Shown here one piece after another: positions 16,465 through 24,123 of a stretch of DNA of 24,238 bases (positions within the stretch are counted from its first letter, which is position 1; every line of letters starts with the position of its first letter). A program made the position numbers and the translations under genes. The notes under the pieces were generated by a model. That model saw only the letters and a program-made list of their open reading frames with translations. It was not told the origin of the DNA and searched no databases. The DNA is from Clostridia bacterium (GTDB lineage Bacteria; Bacillota_A; Clostridia; Oscillospirales; Acutalibacteraceae), in the NCBI GenBank assembly GCA_017390825.1, contig JAFPAK010000217.1, positions 1 to 24,238 on the forward strand, read 5' to 3'.

Positions 16465-18777
16465 GTGAATGGATCAGGCACAGTAAAGGTCACGGAGAAA
16501 ATACACGCAGCACGGTATGTGTTTTTACATATATGTTCATTTATTGGAGCGATACTGTTTTCCAAAACAACGGTTTTCGGCTCATTTATGCCGTTCGGCA
16601 TTGCGTTTGCGCCGTCTTTGCCGGGTGAATTTTCACTTTCCGCTCTTTTTGGAGTGATACTAGGATCGATTTCTACCGCAAACGGAGAGCCATCTGTCCG
16701 TTACATCAGCGCTGTTATAATGTCGGTTGCTGTAAAAATGCTTACCAACGCTTTTCTGAACAAGACCTCATTTAACATTGGTATGTTCTCAAGCGGTATA
16801 GGCTGTGCATTCAGCAGCGTTGTTATGCTGCTTACCGATTCGGTGTCGCTTGACGAGGTCATAATACATATTTCCGAGCTGCTCATAGCGGTTGGAGTGG
16901 CATATTTTATATCGTTAGGACTGCCGATAATCGGCGGAACTAAAACACTTTCCCGACTTTCGACAGAACAGTTATGTTCATGCGTCGCCTGCATTGCAAT
17001 AGCACTTTGTGCCGTGGCGTCGTTTGATATTTTCGGGATATCACCGGCACGAATTCTATCGGTAATGCTGATAATATCCGCTTCACGCTTCGGTAGAGAA
17101 TCAGCGGGTGCAATATGCGGTGTAGTATTCGGCTTTGCAATGAGCATTGTGTCAGACAATATGTTTTATATAATAGGTGCGTATGCACTTTCCGGATTGC
17201 TCGGCGGTATTTTTTGCGATGGAGGTAAATTTGCTACCTGCATTGCGTTTTTGCTGGGGCATATTACGGTGCTTTCGGGGTTTTATGGTAGTATCGGTAT
17301 TGCCGAGGTTTTTTCGGAGGCGGTGATAGGCTCGGTTTTATTTTTTAGTCTGCCAAAGGGCGCAATAAAAAAGATCGGGGACTTTTTTGCGCCCGCCCCT
17401 CAGCTTGCCCGTGTGGACGGACTGCGTAAAAATATGGTGATGCGTATGCGCTTTGCAGGTGAAGCGCTGTCTGATGTATCACAGACGGTCGAGGAGGTCT
17501 CCAACCGCCTTTGCGAAAAGAATACACCAAAGCTGACAAATGTTTTTGTGCAGGTAGAAAACGAGGCGTGTGCTAAATGCGGACTGCGTATACATTGCTT
17601 TGAAAGCCGCAAAAGCTCCACATACGACTGTCTTGCACAACTTTGCAGAACCATTCACAGATCCGGCGAGATAACACCCGAGGATCGTCCCAAGGAATGG
17701 AATACACGCTGCATTTCACCTGATGCGGTGATAGAAAGCTTAAAAAAGCACTATACACTATATGAAAGCCGTCTTGCTGCAGAACGGCGCATAACACAGA
17801 TACGTCAGGCGGTGTCCGATCAGATGAGCGGTCTTTCGGATATGCTTTCGGATATGGCGACCGAGTTGAACCGCAGCGAGCGGTTTGATACTGAAACAGC
17901 CGACCGTATTGACAGCGTACTGCGTTCGATGGGAATTCAGCCGACAGATGTTTGCTGTAAGACGGATATGAGCCGTCGTATGACCGTTGAGATCCGTGCG
18001 CCGCTTTGCGATGACACTATTGTAAACAAGCGTGAGCTGATAACAAGACTTTCCCGTGTATGCAACAGAAGGTTTGAGGTACCGTGTATCGTAAAAGGAG
18101 ATACATCCATGCTCATTACAGTATGCGAAAAGGCAAATTACCGTGTTGAAACGGGAGTTTCGCAGATATGCTGTAAAAACGAGCAGCTATGCGGCGACAG
18201 CTATTCGTTTTTTGATGACGGCAGGGGCAAGACAGTTATGATACTGTCTGACGGTATGGGTTGCGGCGGCAGGGCTGCGGTAGACTCGGCAATGGCATCG
18301 GGACTTATAAGCAAGCTTATCAAAGCAGGATTTGGATTCGATTGCTCGCTTAAGCTTATCAATTCCGCAATGCTGTTTAAATCCAGCGATGAGTCACTTG
18401 CTACGGTGGACATAACAAGTATCGACTTGTTTTCCGGCGAAACAGAATTTTATAAAGCGGGCACGCCCGAAACTATCATTAAAAAGGGCAGAAAGATAGG
18501 CAGAGCGACCTGCAGCAGCTATCCAGCAGGCATACTTCGTAATGTCGAGTTCGACCGATGTACCACGGTGCTGGAGCAAAAGGATATTGTTGTAATGTTT
18601 TCCGACGGCGTATCCTCACAAAGCACTGAATGGGTTGATGAGGCGCTGCATAAATACCGTAATTCCTCTGCACAGCAGATAGCGGAGCATATCGCCCAAA
18701 GCGCCGCACGGCGCCGTGATGACGGACACGAAGATGATATCACCGTAATGGTCGGAATTATACGGCAGGAGTTATAG
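16465..18777 (+). CDS. spoIIE: Stage II sporulation protein E (SpoIIE), PP2C phosphatase
   Basis: A 770-residue protein. Residues about 20-310 hold roughly ten membrane segments, about 315-560 form the central regulatory/FtsZ-linked region, and about 570-770 are a PP2C-type phosphatase. Metal-binding motifs are intact: GDSYSFF (577-583), LSDGMGCG with Asp596, FSDGVSS with Asp714, and GHEDDITVMV with Asp757 and Asp758. The phosphatase dephosphorylates SpoIIAA to switch on sigma-F in the forespore; the membrane part acts at the polar septum. The start is GTG 16465, behind AAGGCGGTAGG. It is monocistronic here. It is the best evidence that the organism forms, or descended from formers of, endospores. 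Confidence 0.95.
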   Translation: MNGSGTVKVTEKIHAARYVFLHICSFIGAILFSKTTVFGSFMPFGIAFAPSLPGEFSLSALFGVILGSISTANGEPSVRYISAVIMSVAVKMLTNAFLNKTSFNIGMFSSGIGCAFSSVVMLLTDSVSLDEVIIHISELLIAVGVAYFISLGLPIIGGTKTLSRLSTEQLCSCVACIAIALCAVASFDIFGISPARILSVMLIISASRFGRESAGAICGVVFGFAMSIVSDNMFYIIGAYALSGLLGGIFCDGGKFATCIAFLLGHITVLSGFYGSIGIAEVFSEAVIGSVLFFSLPKGAIKKIGDFFAPAPQLARVDGLRKNMVMRMRFAGEALSDVSQTVEEVSNRLCEKNTPKLTNVFVQVENEACAKCGLRIHCFESRKSSTYDCLAQLCRTIHRSGEITPEDRPKEWNTRCISPDAVIESLKKHYTLYESRLAAERRITQIRQAVSDQMSGLSDMLSDMATELNRSERFDTETADRIDSVLRSMGIQPTDVCCKTDMSRRMTVEIRAPLCDDTIVNKRELITRLSRVCNRRFEVPCIVKGDTSMLITVCEKANYRVETGVSQICCKNEQLCGDSYSFFDDGRGKTVMILSDGMGCGGRAAVDSAMASGLISKLIKAGFGFDCSLKLINSAMLFKSSDESLATVDITSIDLFSGETEFYKAGTPETIIKKGRKIGRATCSSYPAGILRNVEFDRCTTVLEQKDIVVMFSDGVSSQSTEWVDEALHKYRNSSAQQIAEHIAQSAARRRDDGHEDDITVMVGIIRQEL

Positions 18778-18938
18778 TTGAGTTTTTGCTTGATACATAG
18801 ATATGCGATATGAAAATAATACAAAAATAGAATTAATTTTACACTAACATAATAAAATTCCACCGATGAATTATATATTTACAAGTTCGTTTTGTGAATT
18901 TGGTCAAAAAATCTTTTAAATATTGTGAAAAACGTCTA
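18778..18938. other. AT-rich gap between spoIIE and the mal promoter
   Basis: I see no gene and no convincing terminator hairpin here. The stretch is strongly AT-rich and ends at the mal promoter. Confidence 0.6.
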
Positions 18939-18967
18939 TTGAATTTGCACAAAGAAAATGCTATAAT
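18939..18967 (+). promoter_or_regulatory. Sigma-A-type promoter of the maltodextrin operon
   Basis: TTGAAT (18939-18944) and TATAAT (18962-18967) are separated by 17 nt. The leader to the ATG at 19051 is about 75 nt, and AAGGAGG at 19034-19040 is a full ribosome site. No clear CcpA cre or MalR operator was recognised. Confidence 0.75.
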
Positions 18968-19050
18968 ACACTTGATGGAAGTCGGGAAAGACAAATTATT
19001 AATGATCTTTTTCGATTTTAAATACTACAAAATAAGGAGGATTTTTCAGT

Positions 19051-20313
19051 ATGAAAAAAGTATTATCCATCGTAATGGTATTGGCAATGGTACTTTGCCT
19101 GTTTGCAGGTTGTGCCAAGGAAGAAGTAGGTTCAGTTTATTATCTCAACTTCAAGCCCGAGCAGGATGCTGCATGGCAGACACTTGCTAAAGCTTACACC
19201 GAAGAAACCGGTGTTGAAGTTAAGGTAGTTACTGCAGCAGAAGGTACATATGAAGAAACTCTTACAGCAGAGATCGATAAGGATGCAGCTCCTACACTGT
19301 TCCAGGTAAGCGGTACAGTAGGTCTTGAGAGCTGGAAAGACTATTGTCTTGACCTTGCTGATTCAGAAGTTTATGCTGAACTCACATCAGATGATTTTGC
19401 ACTTAAAGAGGGCGATGCAGTTTACGGTGTTGCTTACGTTTATGAAGGCTATGGTATTATCGTAAATACAAAGCTTCTCGCAGAAGCAGGCTATAAGGTT
19501 GAAGATATCAAATCTTATGCAAAGCTTAAAGAGGTTGCAGAGGATATCACAGCAAGAAAAGATGATCTCGGATTTGCTGCATTTGCATCAGCAGGTCTTG
19601 CATCAAGCTCAAGCTGGAGATTCTCCGGTCACCTTGCAAACATGCCGCTTTACTATGAGTTTGAAGAAGACGGTGTAACATCACAGCCCGCTACTATCAA
19701 GGGTACATATCTTGAAAACTTCAAGAACATCTGGGATCTTTACATCAATAACTCAACTATCGACCCGACAACTCTCACATCAGAGCAGAACGACGCAGCA
19801 GCAGAGTTCAAGGCTGGTAAGGCTGTATTCTATCAGAACGGTACTTGGGAGTATTCAAATGTTGCTGATGTTGGCGATGAGAATCTCGGTTATCTCCCGA
19901 TCTATGTAGGCGTTAAAGATGAGAATCAGGGTCTTTGCTGCGGTACAGAGAACTACTGGGCAGTAAACTCTGAGGCTTCTAAAGCTGATCAGAAGGCTAC
20001 TCTCGACTTCTTGAAGTGGGTAGTTACATCTGAAAAAGGCACAACCGCTCTTGCAGAGGATATGGGATTTGTATCTCCGTTCAAGAAGGCTAAGGATGTT
20101 GACAACGTTCTTTGTAACATCATGAATCAGTATGTTGCTGACGGTTGCTACAACGTATCTTGGGCATTCAACTACACTCCGAATGTTGATACATGGCGTG
20201 CAGGCGTTGTTGACGCAATGGCAGCTTATTCAGCAGGCAAAGGCGAATGGGATGCAGTTAAGACAGCATTCGTTGATGGCTGGGCAGAGCAGTACACACT
20301 CTCAAAACAGTAA
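19051..20313 (+). CDS. Extracellular solute-binding lipoprotein, maltodextrin type
   Basis: A 420-residue family 1 sugar-binding protein. The signal peptide ends at the lipobox LFAGC (Cys21), so the protein is tethered outside the membrane. The mature part begins VYYLNFKPEQDAAWQTLAKAY, the usual start of the first lobe, and includes KAVFYQNGTWEYSNV and CCGTENYWAVNSEA typical of the family. It captures the sugar for the two permeases that follow. Codon use is more biased than in neighbours (many GCA/GCT, CTC, AAG), which fits high expression. The assignment to malto-oligosaccharides rests on the downstream 4-alpha-glucanotransferase, not on the binding protein alone. Confidence 0.9.
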   Translation: MKKVLSIVMVLAMVLCLFAGCAKEEVGSVYYLNFKPEQDAAWQTLAKAYTEETGVEVKVVTAAEGTYEETLTAEIDKDAAPTLFQVSGTVGLESWKDYCLDLADSEVYAELTSDDFALKEGDAVYGVAYVYEGYGIIVNTKLLAEAGYKVEDIKSYAKLKEVAEDITARKDDLGFAAFASAGLASSSSWRFSGHLANMPLYYEFEEDGVTSQPATIKGTYLENFKNIWDLYINNSTIDPTTLTSEQNDAAAEFKAGKAVFYQNGTWEYSNVADVGDENLGYLPIYVGVKDENQGLCCGTENYWAVNSEASKADQKATLDFLKWVVTSEKGTTALAEDMGFVSPFKKAKDVDNVLCNIMNQYVADGCYNVSWAFNYTPNVDTWRAGVVDAMAAYSAGKGEWDAVKTAFVDGWAEQYTLSKQ

Positions 20314-20349
20314 TCAATAATCATTCAGTTTATTTTTAAGCAATAAACC

Positions 20350-20381
20350 GAGGGGTACGGGCGTTACAGTCTGTACCCCTC
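20350..20381 (+). promoter_or_regulatory. Intra-operon hairpin between binding protein and permease genes
   Basis: GAGGGGTAC (20350-20358) pairs perfectly with GTACCCCTC (20373-20381) around a 14-nt loop; ATTAGATTTTT follows. Such hairpins after binding-protein genes stabilise the upstream mRNA or end part of the transcripts, giving more binding protein than permease. Confidence 0.7.
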
Positions 20382-20396
20382 CATTAGATTTTTCTT

Positions 20397-20412
20397 GCCA
20401 AGGGGGTTTGGC
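20397..20412 (+). promoter_or_regulatory. Ribosome site in a small hairpin loop before the first permease
   Basis: GCCAA (20397-20401) can pair with TTGGC (20408-20412). The loop is GGGGGT, which includes the Shine-Dalgarno for the ATG at 20415. Confidence 0.45.
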
Positions 20413-20414
20413 TA

Positions 20415-21308
20415 ATGAGTAAAAAAAGAAAGCGCAGTTCTTCTGCGTTGCAGAATTTAAGTCAAATTCGCGCCATGAAAAAATGGTCGCCGTTATTTTT
20501 ATTTCCAACCTTTATTGCATTTTGCATAGGCTTTGTTTGGCCATTTATATGGGGTATATATCTATCGTTTTTCCGTTTTAAAACTTTGAGAAATACGACA
20601 TTTGTAGGAATCGATAACTATGTTAAGGCATTTACGGATAACAACTTCGGTCATGCTTTTTGGTTTACGGTGCTGTTCACCGTGGTTTCGGTAGTCGTTA
20701 TAAATATAGTTGCATTTGCAGTAGCATATGTGCTTACAAAAGGTATAAAGGGTTCAAATGTATTCAGAACCGTATTCTTTATGCCTAATCTTATCGGTGG
20801 TATCGTTCTCGGATATCTGTGGAAGATAATACTTGATGAGATCATCGCAAGATTTTTGAATTCATCACTCGCATTGAATTCGACCTACGGTTTTTGGGGA
20901 TTAGTAATTTTGGTAGCGTGGCAGCAGATAGGTTATATGATGATAATTTATGTTGCCGGACTACAGAATGTTCCCACTGAATATGTTGAAGCAGCAAAGA
21001 TCGACGGAGCAAACTCATGGCAGTTGCTGCGTAGAATAACAATTCCGTCGGTAATGCCGTCTATCACTATCTGTACCTTCTTAACACTTACTAACGGCTT
21101 CAAGCTGTTCGACCAGAACCTGGCTCTTACCGGTGGTAAACCGTTCAAGGAAACAGAAATGCTGGCTCTTAATATTTATAAGTCTTTCTATGAAAGCACC
21201 ACTAATATGGGTGTCGGTCAGGCAAAGGCAGTCATATTCTTTGTAGTAGTTGTAGTGATCGCACTTGCACAGCTCTACTTTACAAGAAGTAAGGAGGTGC
21301 AGCAATAA
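20415..21308 (+). CDS. Sugar ABC transporter permease, MalF type
   Basis: A 297-residue inner-membrane protein with a Lys/Arg-rich cytoplasmic N-terminus and six predicted membrane segments. The binding-protein-dependent permease EAA loop is at 189-208 (EYVEAAKIDGANSWQLLRRI), the site that docks the ATPase. It forms the translocation pore with the next gene product. The ATG follows AGGGGG by 8 nt. Its TAA overlaps the next ATG by one base (TAATG). No MalK-type ATPase gene is in the operon; in many Firmicutes one shared ATPase (MsmX/MsmK) serves several sugar importers. Confidence 0.93.
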   Translation: MSKKRKRSSSALQNLSQIRAMKKWSPLFLFPTFIAFCIGFVWPFIWGIYLSFFRFKTLRNTTFVGIDNYVKAFTDNNFGHAFWFTVLFTVVSVVVINIVAFAVAYVLTKGIKGSNVFRTVFFMPNLIGGIVLGYLWKIILDEIIARFLNSSLALNSTYGFWGLVILVAWQQIGYMMIIYVAGLQNVPTEYVEAAKIDGANSWQLLRRITIPSVMPSITICTFLTLTNGFKLFDQNLALTGGKPFKETEMLALNIYKSFYESTTNMGVGQAKAVIFFVVVVVIALAQLYFTRSKEVQQ

Positions 21309-22165
21309 TGAAGGAAAATGCATTGCGTCTTCAGAAGATCGGAAGATGGGTTCTTACCGTTGTTTTTTCTTTGATAACGCTGCTTTGGGTCTCCCCTATC
21401 GTTATCGTGTTGTATAACTCCTTCAAAACAAAGGATGCTATTACCACATCTCTCTTCAATCTGCCGGCCTCTGATACATTTGTCGGATTTGATAATTATA
21501 TCAAGGGTATTACCTTTGGTGAGTATCCGTTTTATAATGCGATACTTTACAGTGCTATCATAACCGTATTATCGGTTGTGCTTATACTTCTGTGCACATC
21601 AATGGCAGCATGGTACATTAACCGTGTTGACAGTAAGTTCTGTAAAGTGGTATACTATTTATGTATCTTTTCAATGGTCGTGCCGTTCCAGATGGTAATG
21701 TTCACACTTTCAAAAACGGCAGACAAGCTGGGACTTGATACACCGTGGACTATTCCGATAGTTTATCTAGGCTTTGGTGCAGGTCTTGCGGTATTTATGT
21801 TCTCAGGATTTATCAAGAGTATTCCGCTTGATGTTGAGGAAGCGGCAACGATCGACGGCTGCAACACCTTCCAGACATTTTTCTATGTTGTTGCGCCGAT
21901 AATGAAATCCACATACATTTCTGTGGGTATTCTTGAAATAATGTGGGTATGGAATGACTATCTCCTTCCGTATCTTGTTTTGGACAAAACAGCTTACCGT
22001 ACTATCCCCATTCAGATACAGTATCTGCAGGGAAGCTATGGTCAAGTCGATTACGGTGCAACCATGGCACTTATCATGCTGTGCCTGTTGCCGATAGTTA
22101 TTATTTATTTCGCTTGCCAGAAGCATATTATCAAGGGCGTGCTTTCGGGAGCAGTTAAAGGATAG
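21308..22165 (+). CDS. Sugar ABC transporter permease, MalG type
   Basis: A 285-residue partner permease with six membrane segments and the EAA loop VEEAATIDGCNTFQTFFYVV (176-195). The start overlaps the stop of the first permease, with AAGGAGG (about 21291-21298) inside that gene as the ribosome site; coupled translation should give equal amounts of both. Family and role are clear; exact sugar specificity rests on operon context. Confidence 0.93.
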   Translation: MKENALRLQKIGRWVLTVVFSLITLLWVSPIVIVLYNSFKTKDAITTSLFNLPASDTFVGFDNYIKGITFGEYPFYNAILYSAIITVLSVVLILLCTSMAAWYINRVDSKFCKVVYYLCIFSMVVPFQMVMFTLSKTADKLGLDTPWTIPIVYLGFGAGLAVFMFSGFIKSIPLDVEEAATIDGCNTFQTFFYVVAPIMKSTYISVGILEIMWVWNDYLLPYLVLDKTAYRTIPIQIQYLQGSYGQVDYGATMALIMLCLLPIVIIYFACQKHIIKGVLSGAVKG

Positions 22166-22176
22166 GAGTTTTTATT

Positions 22177-23679
22177 TTGAGAAGCTGCGGAATTTTAATG
22201 CCGATATTTTCTTTACCGTCACGAGGCGGAATAGGTACCTTCGGCAGAGAAGCGTTCAGATTTGTAGATTTTTTGGAGAAGGCGGGGCAAAAGTGGTGGC
22301 AGATACTTCCGCTAAATCCCACTAACTACGGCGATTCGCCGTATCAGTCGTTTTCTTCGTTTGCCGGCAATCCGTATTTTATTGATCTGGAACTGCTAAT
22401 TTCAGAGGGCCTGCTGACAGAGGCGGAATTTTACAATACCGATTTCGGCAGTGATAAAAATAAAGTGGATTACGGTAAATTGTATTACACAAGACTGCCG
22501 TTGCTGAGGTTGGCATTTTCACGGTTTACTCCCGATGAAAAGTATAATGAATTCTGCAAGAAAAACAGTTGGTGGCTGGATGATTACGCGCTTTTCATGG
22601 CACTCAAAAACGCACACAACGATGTTGCGTGGATAGAGTGGGAAAAACCGCTGAGGCTTCGTGAAACAACGGCGATAGAGAATGCAAAGGAGCAATATGC
22701 AAACGACATTGATTTTTATCGCTTTGTGCAGTTCAAGTTTAATGAGCAGTGGCGCTCACTGAAGAAATACGCTAACGCAAAGGGAATCGGCATCATCGGT
22801 GATATTCCGATATATGTTGCATACGATTCCTGCGAAGTATGGGCGGAGCCGTCGCAGTTTTTACTTTCAAAAACCCTGAAGCCCAAGAAGGTTGCAGGCT
22901 GTCCGCCTGATGCTTTTTCGGCAGACGGTCAGCTTTGGGGAAACCCCCTTTATGATTGGAAGGGTATGAAGGAAGACGGTTATTCCTGGTGGAAACGCAG
23001 ACTTGGCTATGCTCTGTCGATCTATGATAAAGTGCGTATTGATCATTTCCGTGGCTTTGAGTCGTTTTACGCAATTCCGTTCGGTGCTGAAAATGCCAAG
23101 GACGGTAAGTGGATGAAAGGTCCTGATATGGATCTGTTTTTGGAACTGCGCCGTGAGTTTGGCGAGGAGCTGCCTATTATTGCAGAGGACCTCGGTTATC
23201 TTACTCCGGCAGTGCTGAAAATGCTCAAAGAGTCGGGCTTCCCCGGTATGAAGGTATTGCAGTTTGCATTTGATACCCGTGAGGAAAGCGATTATCTGCC
23301 GCATAACTATCCCAATAATTGCGTGGTGTATACCGGAACGCATGATAACGATACTATTCTCGGTTGGACGAAATCTGCTTCCCCATCCGATGTTGAGATG
23401 GCGAAAAAGTATCTGCACGTTACTCCCGATGAGGGTATAAACTGGACTATGATGCGTGCGGCACTCGCTTCCGTTGCGGATACCTGCATATTGATGATGC
23501 CGGATCTTATCGGCGCCGGTGAGGAGGGGCGTATAAATACCCCGTCAACACTCGGTGGCAACTGGCAATGGCGAATTGACGGCGATTGCATCAACGATTG
23601 GCTTGCAAGCATCGTCCTTGAAAACACACAGCTCTACGGTAGATCCGAACGTGCAGTTGAAGAACCGGAAGAAGAATAA
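22177..23679 (+). CDS. malQ: 4-alpha-glucanotransferase (amylomaltase, GH77)
   Basis: A 500-residue GH77 enzyme, the same size as the Thermus amylomaltase type. It moves alpha-1,4-glucan segments between imported malto-oligosaccharides in the cytoplasm and releases glucose. Motifs are GGIGTFG near the N-terminus, WWQILPLNPTNYGDSPYQS, then the three catalytic acids: Asp289 in RIDHFRGF (nucleophile), Glu337 in IIAEDLGYL (acid/base) and Asp390 in GTHDND. The start is TTG 22177, chosen because AGGAG, which overlaps the MalG stop codon (TAGGAG), lies 8 nt upstream and the N-terminus RSCGILMPIFSLPS fits the family. It is the last gene of the mal operon. Confidence 0.95.
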   Translation: MRSCGILMPIFSLPSRGGIGTFGREAFRFVDFLEKAGQKWWQILPLNPTNYGDSPYQSFSSFAGNPYFIDLELLISEGLLTEAEFYNTDFGSDKNKVDYGKLYYTRLPLLRLAFSRFTPDEKYNEFCKKNSWWLDDYALFMALKNAHNDVAWIEWEKPLRLRETTAIENAKEQYANDIDFYRFVQFKFNEQWRSLKKYANAKGIGIIGDIPIYVAYDSCEVWAEPSQFLLSKTLKPKKVAGCPPDAFSADGQLWGNPLYDWKGMKEDGYSWWKRRLGYALSIYDKVRIDHFRGFESFYAIPFGAENAKDGKWMKGPDMDLFLELRREFGEELPIIAEDLGYLTPAVLKMLKESGFPGMKVLQFAFDTREESDYLPHNYPNNCVVYTGTHDNDTILGWTKSASPSDVEMAKKYLHVTPDEGINWTMMRAALASVADTCILMMPDLIGAGEEGRINTPSTLGGNWQWRIDGDCINDWLASIVLENTQLYGRSERAVEEPEEE

Positions 23680-23897
23680 AATTTAAAAATACCACCGTTG
23701 CGAGACTTCCTTATGGGAAGTTTCGCAGTTTTATTCGCATTTGGCAAGTTTTTTTGCTTCGCAGTGGTATTTGTCTATTGACAAGTTATATTGCCCGCAG
23801 CAGTTTCAGGGCGAATAAAATAACACTGAAACCGAAAGGTTTCAATAATACTATTACCGCAGGTAATAATATCACTCCGACGAAGTCGGAATATAAC

Positions 23898-23926
23898 TTG
23901 AAATCACTATTCTTTTTATGTATAAT
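23898..23926 (+). promoter_or_regulatory. Consensus promoter inside element copy 2
   Basis: TTGAAA (23898-23903) and TATAAT (23921-23926) are separated by 17 nt. The promoter points at the four-helix-bundle remnant and could also drive the nucleotidyltransferase gene at 24124. Confidence 0.75.
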
Positions 23927-23945
23927 AAATTTCGAAGTGATAGCT

Positions 23946-24029
23946 TTGGCTGATAGCATTTTAAGAGATAAGGCAAAGGACTTTGCAAAGACCATTGTTT
24001 TTCTCTGCCGTGATATGAAATCGAAATAA
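23946..24029 (+). pseudogene. Remnant of a four-helix-bundle (S23/IVS-type) protein gene
   Basis: The frame ending at TAA 24027-24029 reads LADSILRDKAKDFAKTIVFL and then CRDMKSK. This resembles the first helix of small four-helix-bundle proteins of the S23 family (compare the usual ...DKSKAFAIRIVNLYKYL pattern), which are about 115-120 residues long and are known from 23S rRNA intervening sequences and many stand-alone loci. Only about 27 residues remain; the rest is missing and the terminal hairpins follow at once. The start is a TTG (23946) without a good ribosome site, perhaps a decayed ATG. A consensus promoter lies 20 nt upstream. Family assignment from one helix is tentative. Confidence 0.5.
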
Positions 24030-24123
24030 GGGTTTGTACTTAACCCAAGAAAGCATTTGTACAGACAAATGCGATGCTAGCGATAAAACAGAACAACAAA
24101 TAAGAATTTGTGAGGATGATAAG

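Larger units (their letters stand above)
23687..24080. mobile_element. Hairpin-array element, copy 2 (diverged)
   Basis: The same parts as at 7011-7411 occur in the same order: AAATACCACCG edge (23687-23697), a 12-bp hairpin (23699-23727), a long-range 10-bp stem TTTTATTCGC/GCGAATAAAA (23729-23738 with 23811-23820), and hairpins such as TGAAACC/GGTTTCA, TATTACC/GGTAATA and TCCGAC/GTCGGA. It ends with two terminal hairpins (24030-24046, 24053-24072) and GATGCTAG. Linkers are degenerate (GTGGTATT, GTTATATT; ATAACAC, ATAATAC, AATATCAC). Unlike copy 1 it holds a promoter and an ORF remnant between the array and the terminal hairpins. It begins 7 nt after the malQ stop. Its right inverted repeat was not found before the window ends. 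Confidence 0.65.

Noticed and set aside
16317..16601. A 94-codon minus-strand frame opposite the spoIIE start
   Set aside because: It is antisense to the N-terminus of spoIIE and to its promoter region, with no family resemblance or ribosome site.
18920..18960. CcpA cre site near the mal promoter (TGAAAAACGT)
   Set aside because: It needs an extra base to fit the cre consensus and has no second half-site.
18894..19190. A 98-codon plus-strand frame overlapping the binding-protein gene
   Set aside because: It covers the mal promoter and leader, lacks a ribosome site and overlaps the clear lipoprotein start in another frame.
23699..23735. The first hairpin of element copy 2 as a plain malQ terminator
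   Set aside because: It may stop transcription, but the same hairpin recurs as part of the element at 7028-7058, so it is described as part of the element rather than as a dedicated terminator.
23754..24029. A 91-codon frame as an intact protein
   Set aside because: Its first two thirds are translated hairpin arms of the repeat element. Only the last part (about 23946 onward) resembles a protein family, and that is truncated.
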